Positions 26,946-37,047 of a stretch of DNA of 64,000 bases are shown here, in pieces. The stretch is taken from contig NZ_JADKYY010000002.1 of the NCBI RefSeq assembly GCF_015354315.1, positions 186,001 through 250,000 of the forward strand, read 5' to 3'. This DNA comes from Planobacterium oryzisoli (GTDB taxonomy: Bacteria > Bacteroidota > Bacteroidia > Flavobacteriales > Weeksellaceae). A program made the translations under genes and the position numbers. The notes beneath the pieces were generated by a model. It saw only the letters and a program-made list of their open reading frames with translations. It had not been told where the DNA came from and did not search any database. Each line of letters starts with the position of its first letter. The stretch's first letter is position 1.

Positions 26946-29072
26946 ATGAAAAAATACACCTGTCCCATGCATCCCCAGATATTGAAGGACGAACCGGGGA
27001 AATGTCCACTTTGCGGAATGAACTTAATTCCCTTGGGAGGAACCGCCCGACCTGAAAAAGACGAACACAGCCATCATCATCAGAATCATAATCATCACTC
27101 AGAATCTGATAGTTCAGCGGCGGGATTTGACAAACATGCAGGTCATCATACTTCGGATTTTCTAAAAAGATTCTGGATTACACTGGTACTTTCTGTCCCG
27201 GTGCTGCTGCTTTCCCACATGATTCAGCAGTGGCTTGGTTTCACCATAGCTTTTCAAGGCGATAAATACGTGCTGTTGGTTTTGGGAAGTATTATTTATT
27301 TCTACGGTGGAATGCCTTTTTTCAAAGGTTTTTTGGGCGAAGTGAAAGCCGGAGCTATTGGGATGATGACGCTCGTTGCTTTGGCGATTACCGTAGCTTA
27401 TGTCTATTCCGTTGCCGTCGTATTCGGGCTGCCGGGCATGGATTTCTTTTGGGAGCTCGCCACCCTAATTGTCATTATGCTTCTGGGTCATTGGCTCGAA
27501 ATGCGTTCACAGATGGCAGCTTCAAAAGCGTTACAATCCTTAGTGGCATTGCTACCAAATGACGTAACCGTCGAGCATAACGGAAGTCCGGTTAAAATAA
27601 AACTGGAACAGCTGAAAAACGGAGATACCGTAATCATAAGACCGGGCGAAAAAGTCGCCGCTGACGGTCTGATTGTCGAGGGCAGTTCCTATTTAAATGA
27701 AAGCATGCTGACCGGAGAAAGTGTTCCTGTAAGAAAAGAGTCCGGTGGAAAGGTTATCGCAGGGTCTATCAATGGAGACGGAGCTTTAAAGATAAAAGCA
27801 ACAGGGGTTGGAAAGGATTCGTACCTCAATAAGGTCATTAATTTGGTTCAGGATGCGCAGGCAGCAAAGTCGAACACTCAGAATCTGGCGGATAAAGTAG
27901 CCAAATGGCTTACTATAGTAGCAATTGTGGTGGGAGTAGGAACTTTCGCTTACTGGTACATCACCATGGGAGATTTGGCTTTTGCTCTGGAACGGATGGT
28001 AACGGTAATGGTAACGTCCTGCCCTCATGCTTTAGGAGTGGCAATCCCTCTGGTGGTGGCTATTTCCACTACACTTTCAGCGACAAATGGTTTACTCATC
28101 AGAAACCGCACGGCTTTTGAAACCACCAGAAAATTATCGACCATTATTTTCGATAAAACCGGCACCCTTACGAAAGGCTCCCACACTGTGCAGAAAATCA
28201 TTCCTCTAACGGAACACTATTCGGAAAACGATTTACTCCAGTATGCAGCAGCAGTGCAGCAGAACTCCGAACATCACATTGCAAAAGGAATCATGCAGAC
28301 CCTTTCCGAGAGAAAACTGGAGCTATGGAAGTCAGACAGTTTCCGCTACATGCAAGGAATTGGAGTGACAGGAATCGTAAACGGTAAATCGGTTGTCGCG
28401 GCTGGTCCTAATTATTTCGTTCAAAACAATAAACAGGTACCTGCCATTCCGGAAGAAATCAACCAGGATGCAGAAACAGTGAACTTTATTTTGATTGATG
28501 ACGTGCCCGTGGGTATTGTTTCTTTAGCAGATACCATTCGCGAAGGCGCAAAAGAAGCTATTGACCAACTTCGAAGCATGAACATTAAATCATTCCTGCT
28601 TACAGGTGATAACGAAAAGGTAGCGGCGGCGGTGTCAAAGCAATTAGGAATGGAAGGATATTTGGCAAATGTACTTCCGCACCACAAACAGGAAAAAGTA
28701 AAAGAATTCCAGGATAAAGGAGAAATCGTTGCCATGACAGGTGACGGCGTAAATGATGCACCGGCTTTGGCAGCAGCAGATGTAGGCATTGCAGTTGGCA
28801 GCGGAACTGATGTTGCTGCCGAAACCGCAGATATTATTCTGGTCAACAGTGACCCTCGAGACGTGGTGAAAATGATAGATTTTGGAAAGAAAACCTACAG
28901 CAAGATGATCCAGAATCTCGTATGGGCAGTGGGCTATAACGTCGTGGCTATTCCACTTGCTGCAGGTGTTCTGTATCCCACATTTGTCCTGAGTCCCGCC
29001 ATGGGCGCGGTGCTGATGAGTGTCAGTACCATCGTGGTCGCACTTAATGCAAGTTTGTTAAAAATTAAATAA
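26946..29072 (+). CDS. copB: Copper-translocating P1B-type ATPase, CopB (CPH) type
   Basis: A 708-residue inner-membrane copper exporter. The N-terminus has the metal-binding domain [20 protein letters not shown] (residues 3-22) and then a His-rich stretch ([13 protein letters not shown], ~40-52). The ion-path motif is [10 protein letters not shown] with CPH at 359-361, the mark of the P1B-3 CopB class (Cu+/Cu2+/Ag+), unlike the CPC of CopA. DKTGT (D403) is the phosphorylation site, and [10 protein letters not shown] near residue 599 the hinge. It is 7 bases before the multicopper oxidase gene. There are no HMA domains of the ferredoxin-like type. Confidence 0.93.
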   Translation: MKKYTCPMHPQILKDEPGKCPLCGMNLIPLGGTARPEKDEHSHHHQNHNHHSESDSSAAGFDKHAGHHTSDFLKRFWITLVLSVPVLLLSHMIQQWLGFTIAFQGDKYVLLVLGSIIYFYGGMPFFKGFLGEVKAGAIGMMTLVALAITVAYVYSVAVVFGLPGMDFFWELATLIVIMLLGHWLEMRSQMAASKALQSLVALLPNDVTVEHNGSPVKIKLEQLKNGDTVIIRPGEKVAADGLIVEGSSYLNESMLTGESVPVRKESGGKVIAGSINGDGALKIKATGVGKDSYLNKVINLVQDAQAAKSNTQNLADKVAKWLTIVAIVVGVGTFAYWYITMGDLAFALERMVTVMVTSCPHALGVAIPLVVAISTTLSATNGLLIRNRTAFETTRKLSTIIFDKTGTLTKGSHTVQKIIPLTEHYSENDLLQYAAAVQQNSEHHIAKGIMQTLSERKLELWKSDSFRYMQGIGVTGIVNGKSVVAAGPNYFVQNNKQVPAIPEEINQDAETVNFILIDDVPVGIVSLADTIREGAKEAIDQLRSMNIKSFLLTGDNEKVAAAVSKQLGMEGYLANVLPHHKQEKVKEFQDKGEIVAMTGDGVNDAPALAAADVGIAVGSGTDVAAETADIILVNSDPRDVVKMIDFGKKTYSKMIQNLVWAVGYNVVAIPLAAGVLYPTFVLSPAMGAVLMSVSTIVVALNASLLKIK

Positions 29073-29079
29073 TCACAAG

Positions 29080-31992
29080 ATGAAATATATATTTTCGCTT
29101 TTTCTATTTATGGCAATGTCCATAAACAGTTATTCACAGAGCACCAAAACCGTGTACACCTGCCCGATGCATCCGCAGGTCGTGAAATCAGCACCCGGTA
29201 ACTGCCCCATTTGCGGTATGACCTTGGTGAAGAAAACCGTTACTGAGAAAAAAACGGCGGCCAAATCCGCGCCCGCTCCTAAAAAGGCCACCGTAGTTAA
29301 AAAAACTACGGGTAAGAAACCTGAAATTACCGCTGCAAAAACAAAGACGGTAACGGAAGTTAAAAAACCGGTGATGCCAAAGACTAAAGCAGTACCGAAA
29401 GACCCAGCGAGCATCAAAACGCCGGAACATTCAACACCTGCTCCGCATCAGCATGAAGCAGCGCAAAAGATGTACACTTGTCCGATGCACCCCGAGGTGG
29501 TTTCGGACAAACCCGGAAAGTGTCCCAAGTGCGGTATGAATCTGGTCCCTCAGAAGGAAAGCGGCCGGCATCAGGCTACCGGCAAAACCCCGGAACATCA
29601 AACTTCAGATGCGCATCAGCATGAAGAAGCGCAAAAGATGTACACCTGCCCGATGCATCCCGAGGTGATATCGAACAAACCCGGAAAGTGTCCCAAGTGC
29701 GGTATGAATCTGGTCCTTCAAGAAAAAAAAGAAGATCATTCTGCACACGGAAACATGCAGATACATGGTGAACACAAAATGGTCATGCCCATGCCTGAAA
29801 AAAACCTAAAAGGCGGGCGCAAAGTGACCTACCATCTTTATGTGAAAGACACCCTGGTAAATTTCGCGGGCAAACAGAAACGCGCCATTGCCGTAAACGG
29901 GCAGATTCCGATGCCAAAGCTGGAGTTTTATGAGGGCGATACGGCGGAAGTGATTGTCCATAATTTAATGGACGAAGAAACTTCTCTGCACTGGCACGGT
30001 CTTCATCTTCCAAATAAAGAAGATGGGGTTCCCTGGCTTACCCAGAAACCCATTCCACCACATTCAACCTACACGTATTCGTTTCCGATCATCCAAAACG
30101 GAACCCACTGGTATCACTCACATACTGGCCTGCAGGAGCAGATTGGAATGTATGGGATGATGATTCTGAAAAAACGTCCCGAAGATCCTACTTTCCGGCC
30201 GGGGATTGATGATTTGCCCACAGAGCACATTATCCTGAGCGAGTGGACAAACCTGAACCCCAATAATGTTCAGCGGATGCTTCGCAACGCCAATGACTGG
30301 TTCGCAATAAAAAAAGGCAGTACTCAAAGTTATGCAGAAGCCATAAAAGAGGGACACTTTAAGACAAAACTCACCAACGAATGGAAGCGGATGCTTGCCA
30401 TGGACGTGAGTGACATTTATTATGACGCCTTTCTGATTAACGGTAAAACAGAAAGCCAGCTCGCAGGATACAAAGCCGGTGACAAAGTGCGGCTTCAAAT
30501 CGCCAACGGCGGTGCTTCCTCCTATTTTTGGCTCAATTATGCAGGAGGAAAAATTAAAGTAGTGGCCAGTGATGGATTGGACATTGAACCGGTAGAAGTG
30601 GACCGTCTTATTCTGGCAGTTTCTGAAACAGTGGATATCGTAGTGGAAATTCCTGAAAAAAACACCTCCTACGAACTCCTTGTTACACCTGAAGACCGCA
30701 CAAAATCTGCGTCAGTGTTTATTGGAGAAGGAGCTAAGAAATCCCATGATCCATTACCCAAACTCAAATACTTTGAAGGGATGAAGATGATGAACGACAT
30801 GATGAAGATGAATGGTGACATGAAAGATATGGGCATGAAGATGAGTTATCAGACGATGGATATGAATCAGGTGATGTATCCTGAAATTAGTGCTGAAAAT
30901 AATGCAGCAATGCCGATGGACAAGATGGACAACAACGATGCGCAAATGGATCACTCACAGCATCAGATGCCTGCTTCCGGGATTACCACATTGAATTATG
31001 GGATGATGAAATCGCCTTATGACACTTCACTCCCGAAAGACAGTCCCGTGCGCGAGCTCAAGTTTACCCTTACGGGAAACATGAACCGCTACGTTTGGAG
31101 CATGGACGATAGAGTCCTGGCAGAATCGGACAAAATATTGGTAAAAAAAGGGGAAATTCTCCGCATTACCCTTTTCAATAACTCAATGATGCGTCACCCG
31201 ATGCACCTGCACGGTTTTGATTTTCGGGTACTCAACAAAAATGGCCTTCAGGCACCCCTCAAAAATGTGTTGGATATTATGCCGATGGAAACTAATGTCA
31301 TCGAATTTGAAGCTAAAACTGATGGGGACTGGTTTTTCCACTGTCACATCCTCTATCACATGATGGCGGGGATGAACCGTGTTTTTGCTGTTGGTGATTA
31401 TCAGAATCCTTTGCTTCCCGATAAAGCTTCAGCTTACAAAAAGCTTCAGCGCGAAAGTAACATGTGGCACCTGATGGCCGAAAACGATTTCGCCACCAAT
31501 GGTAACGACGGGATGGCGAGAATTTCAAATGCCCGCTGGGAATTGGGAACAGAATGGCGTTTAGGTTACAATTCCCATCACGGCTACGAGGTGGAAACCC
31601 AACTCGGCAGGTATGTGGACCGTATGCAGTGGCTGAAACCATTTATCGGATTTAACTATCGTTATAGAAAGATTGACAGGAATAATATTGAAAAAAACCT
31701 TTTTGGACAGGCATCTACTAAAGATGAAAGAAAAACTTTCAGCGCTGGTATCATGTATAAACTCCCGATGTTGGTGGACCTGCAGGCAGAAATATTTACA
31801 GACGGAATTGTAAGGTTCCAGCTGACACGTGAAGACATTCCGTTGACTGCGCGTTTGCGTGGGGCATTCATGGTCAATACCGACAAAGAATATATGGCAG
31901 GTCTTAAATATATCGTCACAAAAAATATCGGAATCTCAACCCACTACGACAGCGATATGAGCTGGGGTGCAGGGATTACTTTGAATTATTAA
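29080..31992 (+). CDS. Multicopper oxidase (CopA/PcoA-like) with three heavy-metal-binding domains and a CopB-like barrel fused
   Basis: A 970-residue periplasmic/outer-membrane fusion protein that would oxidise Cu(I). Order: signal peptide (1-20); three metal-binding domains of YTCPMHP...CPxCGM type at ~26-51, 131-156 and 187-212, separated by Lys/Ala/Pro- and His-rich linkers; cupredoxin domains with HWHGLH (304-309), HWYHSH (343-348), HPMHLHG (706-712) and [12 protein letters not shown] (754-765), the full set of type 1/2/3 copper ligands; a Met-rich insert (~565-610, e.g. [20 protein letters not shown]); and from ~795 a beta-strand domain ([17 protein letters not shown] ... GAGITLNY) of the CopB/PcoB outer-membrane kind. 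A fused CopA-CopB is longer than the ~600-residue norm. A terminator follows. Confidence 0.9.
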   Translation: MKYIFSLFLFMAMSINSYSQSTKTVYTCPMHPQVVKSAPGNCPICGMTLVKKTVTEKKTAAKSAPAPKKATVVKKTTGKKPEITAAKTKTVTEVKKPVMPKTKAVPKDPASIKTPEHSTPAPHQHEAAQKMYTCPMHPEVVSDKPGKCPKCGMNLVPQKESGRHQATGKTPEHQTSDAHQHEEAQKMYTCPMHPEVISNKPGKCPKCGMNLVLQEKKEDHSAHGNMQIHGEHKMVMPMPEKNLKGGRKVTYHLYVKDTLVNFAGKQKRAIAVNGQIPMPKLEFYEGDTAEVIVHNLMDEETSLHWHGLHLPNKEDGVPWLTQKPIPPHSTYTYSFPIIQNGTHWYHSHTGLQEQIGMYGMMILKKRPEDPTFRPGIDDLPTEHIILSEWTNLNPNNVQRMLRNANDWFAIKKGSTQSYAEAIKEGHFKTKLTNEWKRMLAMDVSDIYYDAFLINGKTESQLAGYKAGDKVRLQIANGGASSYFWLNYAGGKIKVVASDGLDIEPVEVDRLILAVSETVDIVVEIPEKNTSYELLVTPEDRTKSASVFIGEGAKKSHDPLPKLKYFEGMKMMNDMMKMNGDMKDMGMKMSYQTMDMNQVMYPEISAENNAAMPMDKMDNNDAQMDHSQHQMPASGITTLNYGMMKSPYDTSLPKDSPVRELKFTLTGNMNRYVWSMDDRVLAESDKILVKKGEILRITLFNNSMMRHPMHLHGFDFRVLNKNGLQAPLKNVLDIMPMETNVIEFEAKTDGDWFFHCHILYHMMAGMNRVFAVGDYQNPLLPDKASAYKKLQRESNMWHLMAENDFATNGNDGMARISNARWELGTEWRLGYNSHHGYEVETQLGRYVDRMQWLKPFIGFNYRYRKIDRNNIEKNLFGQASTKDERKTFSAGIMYKLPMLVDLQAEIFTDGIVRFQLTREDIPLTARLRGAFMVNTDKEYMAGLKYIVTKNIGISTHYDSDMSWGAGITLNY
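29416..29751 (+). repeat. 168-bp in-frame tandem duplication of a metal-binding module
   Basis: Units start at 29,416 (AAAACGCCGGAACAT) and 29,584 (AAAACCCCGGAACAT). They are nearly identical over their first ~137 bases and then diverge. Each unit encodes 56 residues: a linker with HQHE and one YTCPMHPEV...CPKCGMNLV domain. The duplication adds the third metal-binding domain to the oxidase. Confidence 0.88.
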
Positions 31993-32019
31993 ACAGTTAT
32001 TGACTAGTAACTTTTGGTG

Positions 32020-32061
32020 GAGTGCAATAGGTAAAATAAAGACCGGTTGCACTCTTTTTTT
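32020..32061 (+). terminator. Rho-independent terminator after the copper operon
   Basis: GAGTGCAA (32,020-32,027) pairs perfectly with TTGCACTC (32,047-32,054), followed by seven T. It closes the transcription unit that starts at or before the GAPDH gene. Confidence 0.85.
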
Positions 32062-32265
32062 ATGCGTATCAGGTCAACTAGGTTTACTAATGAATATTCT
32101 TTTAATAAAAGTACAGTGACATCGTGTAAGCTTACGCGGATAGTAATGCTTGCTTTGCCACAGCAAGTAACATAACGACAGTTCTATATCGTGCCTACAA
32201 CATCCTAATTCAGTCCGATCCTTCTCAAATGCTTCAGTCAAAAAATATTTTCCTAAATTAGCCCT

Positions 32266-32586
32266 GTGAAAATCTTCGCCTTTATTCTTTCCTTGTTCTT
32301 CATGGTACTCACGGTGGTGCCATGCAATGATAGTGCGAAGGGCCTGGGTGAAAAAGTGTGTCTGGCAGAAGATATTCATTTGGAACAAAATCAGGATCAA
32401 CATGCAGATCTTTGTACGCCCTTCTGCGTCTGCAACTGTTGTGGAATCTCAATGACCGTTTTGCAGATCACGGAACTACTTCCTGAGAAAATTGTTGTTT
32501 TGATTAAAGATATTCTTCCTGAGAAGAATTACATCTACACGATTTCCGAACCTGCCGGCGTCTGGCAACCCCCCAAAATAGGTTAA
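32266..32586 (+). CDS. DUF6660 family secreted protein
   Basis: A 106-residue protein starting with GTG. It has a signal peptide (KIFAFILSLFFMVLTVVPC), a conserved cluster CTPFCVCNCCGIS (residues ~45-57) likely to bind metal, and the family-typical end AGVWQPPKIG. It lies 112 bases before the CzcA-type fusion gene. In flavobacteria such proteins regularly precede metal RND operons. The ~205 bases upstream (32,062-32,265) show no gene. A hairpin TTCCGT/ACGGAA follows the stop at about 32,645-32,663. Confidence 0.72.
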   Translation: MKIFAFILSLFFMVLTVVPCNDSAKGLGEKVCLAEDIHLEQNQDQHADLCTPFCVCNCCGISMTVLQITELLPEKIVVLIKDILPEKNYIYTISEPAGVWQPPKIG

Positions 32587-32698
32587 TACTTTTCCTTCGG
32601 ATTTATATTCGTAGGATTATACGGCTATTAAATAGTCGTGCATTTCCGTGAACAATACGGAACATGCTTTATCCTTCAATTAACCTTAATTTTTACAA

Positions 32699-35600
32699 AT
32701 GCTATATAAAATTATACAGTTTAGTGTAAAGAATAAGCTCATTATTGGGCTCATGACTTTCGCACTAATCATCTGGGGCGTGTATAGTGCTACTAAACTC
32801 CCATTGGATGCTGTACCTGACATCACCAATAATCAGGTTCAGATCATTACCAGTACACCCACATTAGCCGCACAGGAAACAGAACAGTTGGTCACCTATC
32901 CAATTGAACAGAGCCTCGCCAACATACCGGGAATTACCGAAATGAGGTCTATTTCACGATTTGGATTGTCCGTGGTTACTGTAGTCTTTGATGAAAGCGT
33001 GGATATTTACTTTGCCCGTCAACTGATTACTGAAAAACTGAAAGAGGCCGAGGAAAACATTCCACAAGGTATCGGTACGCCAGAAATGTCTCCGGTATCC
33101 ACAGGCTTAGGAGAGATTTATCAATATGTTATTCACCCTAAAAAAGGGTCAGAAGACAAATACTCCGCTACTGATCTGCGAACCATGCAGGATTGGATTG
33201 TGGCCCGCCAACTCTACGGTACACCGGGCGTAGCTGAAATTAACAGTTTTGGCGGTAAACTTAAGCAGTACGAGGTGGCAATCAATCCGTACAGACTTAA
33301 AGCTATGAATGTGACTATTGCCGATATTTTCACAACCCTTCAGAAAAATAACGAAAATACAGGTGGTGCTTACATCGATAAAAAACCCAATGCATATTTT
33401 ATTCGGGGAATCGGCCTTATTTCATCTTTAGATGATATTTCCAATACCGTTATTAAAACTGTTAATGGCATTCCGGTACTTATAAAAGATGTTGCGGAAA
33501 CCCGAATTGGCAGTGCTGTCAGATATGGTGCATTAACTTATAATGGCGATAAAGAAGCGGTAGGTGGTATTGTTATGATGCTGAAAGGTGAAAATTCGGC
33601 GGAAGTGGTGAGCCGGGTTAAAGAAAAGATGAGCACCATACAAAAATCGCTGCCCCCGGATATTATCGTGGAACCTTTTCTGGATCGGACGAGTTTAGTT
33701 GACCGTGCTATACGCACCGTAGAAACAAATTTGGTAGAAGGAGCACTTATAGTCGTTCTTGTGCTGGTTCTGTTTCTTGGCAATTTTCGGGCAGGGCTTA
33801 TTGTTGCGTCGGCAATACCATTATCGCTTCTTTTTGCACTCGGGATGATGAACGTCTTTGGCGTTAGTGCAAATTTGATGAGTCTTGGTGCAATTGACTT
33901 TGGACTTATTGTAGATGGTGCTGTAATTATTGTTGAAGCTACCCTGCATTTTCTTGCTGTCCACCACCGTTCCCAGAAACTGTCTCAACATACGATGGAC
34001 CAGGCTGTACAGTCAAGTGCAAAAAAGATGATGAGTTCGGCGGTGTTCGGCCAGATCATTATCCTCATTGTATATCTCCCTATCCTTTCACTTCAGGGGA
34101 TTGAAGGTAAAATGTTCCGCCCAATGGCAGAGACGGTGTCTTTTGCAATTATAGGGGCATTAATACTCTCGCTGACCTATATACCAATGATGTCCGCCTT
34201 ATTTCTGTCTAAAAATATAAGCGCCAAAAAAACTTTCGCAGATAAAATAATGGCGAAGATCAGGAATTTTTATCTGCCCCTTTTGCAGAAAGCTATTGCA
34301 TTTAAATATGCAGTTGTTGGCGGTGCGGTGGCGCTGCTTGCGGTTTCGCTGTTTCTGTTTTCCCGGATGGGTGGTGAATTTATACCCCAATTGCAGGAAG
34401 GTGATTTTGCTGTGCACTGTATACTTCCACAAGGTACTTCTCTTTCTCAGAGCATTGAGACCTCTATGCAGGCAAGCCGTATTCTGAAATCTTTTTCTGA
34501 AGTGAACACAGTGGTGGGTAAAACCGGTAGTGCGGAAGTCCCCACTGACCCAATGCCGCCCGAAGCAACTGACCTTATCGTAACCCTAAAACCAAAAAAA
34601 GAGTGGAAGGACAGTGGTAAATCTTATGAGGATTTGAGCGCTGAGATGATGGAGAAGCTTGAAATGATTCCGGGAGTATTCTTCGAAGTATCCCAACCAA
34701 TACAGATGCGCTTCAACGAATTGATGACAGGGGTTCGGCAGGATGTAGCAGTTAAAATATTTGGTGAAAACATAGACACCCTTGCGAAACTGGCACCGGA
34801 AGTTGCCAAAATAGTACAAACAGTAGAAGGTGCCACCGAACCACAAATTGAACAGACGGTGGGTTTACCCCAGATAACCATTACTTACGACAGGGCCAGG
34901 CTGGCCTCTTATGGATTGAATATTGAGGATATAAACCATACAGTGAGCACCGCTTTTGCGGGCGAAACCGCTGGGGTGGTATTTGAGGACGAAAGAAAGT
35001 TTAATTTGGTCGCACGGCTCGACAGTGTTAACCGAAGTTCTATCGACGATGTGAGTAACCTGTTTATTCCAACTGAAAACGGCGTGCAAATCCCTCTTTC
35101 TCAGGTAGCAAAGGTTGAATATAAAGACGGACCGGCGCAAATCAGTCGTGAAGATGGCAAGCGCCGGATTGTTGTAGGCTTTAATGTAAAAGATAGAGAT
35201 GTAGAAAGTGTAGTAACTGAAATTCAGAGTAAACTTAATGATGCAAACATCTTACCCGCCGGCTATTACTTTACATATGGTGGAACATTCGAAAATTTGA
35301 AGCAGGCCTCTTCCCGATTGCAAATAGCAGTCCCGGTAGCCCTAGCTCTTATTTTTCTTTTACTGTACTTCACCTTCCGTAACTTCAAAGACGGCATACT
35401 TATTTTTACCGCAATACCAATGAGTGCTATCGGTGGGGTCTTTGCTCTGCTCATTAGGGATATGCCTTTCAGTATTTCAGCGGGAGTCGGCTTCATTGCG
35501 CTATTCGGGGTGGCAGTACTTAATGGAATTGTTTTAGTCAGCACCTTCAAGGATCTACAGAAATCCGGCGTTAACAATATTATCAGGAGAGTCATTCAGG

Positions 35601-37027
35601 GTACAACCACCAGGCTTCGTCCTGTGTTGATGACGGCGGCAGTCGCATCATTCGGATTCTTTCCTATGGCTTTTTCAAATGGTAGCGGCGCAGAAGTGCA
35701 GAGACCGCTGGCAACCGTGGTAATTGGAGGTCTCGTAACAGCCACCTTCCTTACCTTATTTGTCCTGCCTCTGCTGTATATCATATTTAATTCTAAGAAT
35801 CAAATCAAAAACAAATTGAGAAATAGTAAAAACAAATCGTTTTTAACGCTAATAATTTTACTGTGCTCTTCCGTAGGTGCACTCAGTGCGCAGGAAAGAA
35901 TTTCACCAAATGACGCAGTGAAAATAGCGTTAGAAAACAATCTACAGTACACTGTAAACACGGCGCAGGTAACTAAAGCTTTACTGGAAACCAGAACGGC
36001 GCGTGAAATCCCTAAGACCGGCATCTTCGTGGAGAACGAAGATATGAGACCAAGTGATCCGGACGGCGATTTTAAAATTGGAATCCAGCAGTCCATTCAG
36101 TGGCCCGGGTTATATAAAGCTAAAAGAAAATATTTTGAGGAGCAGTTGAAATTTCACCAGTTGAACAAAAACATGCTGGACGCGGTGATAAAAAGGGAAG
36201 TAAATACCGCTTTTTACCAGCTATGGTACCTTCAGGATGTGGGTAAACTCTACCAAAAACTGAATGAGTATTATACGTCCATGTACAAAGCAGCTAATCT
36301 TCGTTTCAAAACTGGCGAAGCTGCAGGACTAGAAAACATTGCTGCCGAAGCACGGATGAAGGAGCTGCAGGCGCAGAGACAGCAAAACCAACAGAATATT
36401 TCAGCACAGCAGCAGCAGTTGAGCCTTTTTCTCAATACTCATGTGCTGTACTTACCGGAAGACACCAATTTGCGGAAACTGGATGTGGATGATTTTCCCT
36501 CAGACAGTTTGCATCCTTCATTGGCACTGCAGCAGCAAAATATCGAAATTGCACGAGCTAATATAGATGTTCAGAAAATGCAGAATAAACCTGACTTTTC
36601 CGGCCGGGTATTCTCCCAGAGATTATACGGAATGAAAGATCCCATAACCGGCTTTTCTGTAGCGGTAGAATTTCCCATTTTTGGAAAAACTGCCTATAAA
36701 GCCAAATTGCAGGCTGCCGAAGCAGAAGTTGAAATTCAGCAGTCGCAGCTGCGCTATCAGGAAAGCCAATTCGCTGCACAAACGCGCACCAGCTACACCG
36801 AAATTCTAAAAGCTTCTGAAATGCTTAAATATTATGAAAGTATAGGTTTGAAACAGGCAGACCAGATCTTTGATGCGGCAATGTTAAGTTACAAAGCAGG
36901 TGAAATAGGTTTTTCTGAAATGCACCAGTTCTTTACCCAGGCAATAGACATCAGAAAAAATTATCTGATTGCATTAAACGAGTACAACATGGCCGTAATT
37001 CAATATAACTATTACATTAAAAATTAA
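32699..37027 (+). CDS. czcA: CzcA-type divalent-metal RND permease fused to a TolC-type outer-membrane domain
   Basis: A 1442-residue protein. Residues ~1-1035 are a complete HME-RND permease; TM4 reads SLGAIDFGLIVDGAVIIVEA, with the DFG-DG pair of CzcA pumps for Zn/Co/Cd. Then comes a basic linker (NQIKNKLRNSKNK), a signal-peptide-like segment FLTLIILLCSSVGALSAQ (~1044-1061) and a complete TolC/OEP domain (SPNDAVKIALENNLQYTVN ... to the end). Permease-channel fusions occur in Bacteroidetes. The internal signal suggests the channel part is exported and perhaps cut free. The adaptor gene follows after 20 bases. Confidence 0.9.
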   Translation: MLYKIIQFSVKNKLIIGLMTFALIIWGVYSATKLPLDAVPDITNNQVQIITSTPTLAAQETEQLVTYPIEQSLANIPGITEMRSISRFGLSVVTVVFDESVDIYFARQLITEKLKEAEENIPQGIGTPEMSPVSTGLGEIYQYVIHPKKGSEDKYSATDLRTMQDWIVARQLYGTPGVAEINSFGGKLKQYEVAINPYRLKAMNVTIADIFTTLQKNNENTGGAYIDKKPNAYFIRGIGLISSLDDISNTVIKTVNGIPVLIKDVAETRIGSAVRYGALTYNGDKEAVGGIVMMLKGENSAEVVSRVKEKMSTIQKSLPPDIIVEPFLDRTSLVDRAIRTVETNLVEGALIVVLVLVLFLGNFRAGLIVASAIPLSLLFALGMMNVFGVSANLMSLGAIDFGLIVDGAVIIVEATLHFLAVHHRSQKLSQHTMDQAVQSSAKKMMSSAVFGQIIILIVYLPILSLQGIEGKMFRPMAETVSFAIIGALILSLTYIPMMSALFLSKNISAKKTFADKIMAKIRNFYLPLLQKAIAFKYAVVGGAVALLAVSLFLFSRMGGEFIPQLQEGDFAVHCILPQGTSLSQSIETSMQASRILKSFSEVNTVVGKTGSAEVPTDPMPPEATDLIVTLKPKKEWKDSGKSYEDLSAEMMEKLEMIPGVFFEVSQPIQMRFNELMTGVRQDVAVKIFGENIDTLAKLAPEVAKIVQTVEGATEPQIEQTVGLPQITITYDRARLASYGLNIEDINHTVSTAFAGETAGVVFEDERKFNLVARLDSVNRSSIDDVSNLFIPTENGVQIPLSQVAKVEYKDGPAQISREDGKRRIVVGFNVKDRDVESVVTEIQSKLNDANILPAGYYFTYGGTFENLKQASSRLQIAVPVALALIFLLLYFTFRNFKDGILIFTAIPMSAIGGVFALLIRDMPFSISAGVGFIALFGVAVLNGIVLVSTFKDLQKSGVNNIIRRVIQGTTTRLRPVLMTAAVASFGFFPMAFSNGSGAEVQRPLATVVIGGLVTATFLTLFVLPLLYIIFNSKNQIKNKLRNSKNKSFLTLIILLCSSVGALSAQERISPNDAVKIALENNLQYTVNTAQVTKALLETRTAREIPKTGIFVENEDMRPSDPDGDFKIGIQQSIQWPGLYKAKRKYFEEQLKFHQLNKNMLDAVIKREVNTAFYQLWYLQDVGKLYQKLNEYYTSMYKAANLRFKTGEAAGLENIAAEARMKELQAQRQQNQQNISAQQQQLSLFLNTHVLYLPEDTNLRKLDVDDFPSDSLHPSLALQQQNIEIARANIDVQKMQNKPDFSGRVFSQRLYGMKDPITGFSVAVEFPIFGKTAYKAKLQAAEAEVEIQQSQLRYQESQFAAQTRTSYTEILKASEMLKYYESIGLKQADQIFDAAMLSYKAGEIGFSEMHQFFTQAIDIRKNYLIALNEYNMAVIQYNYYIKN

Positions 37028-37047
37028 GTTCAAAAAGAGAATATAAC

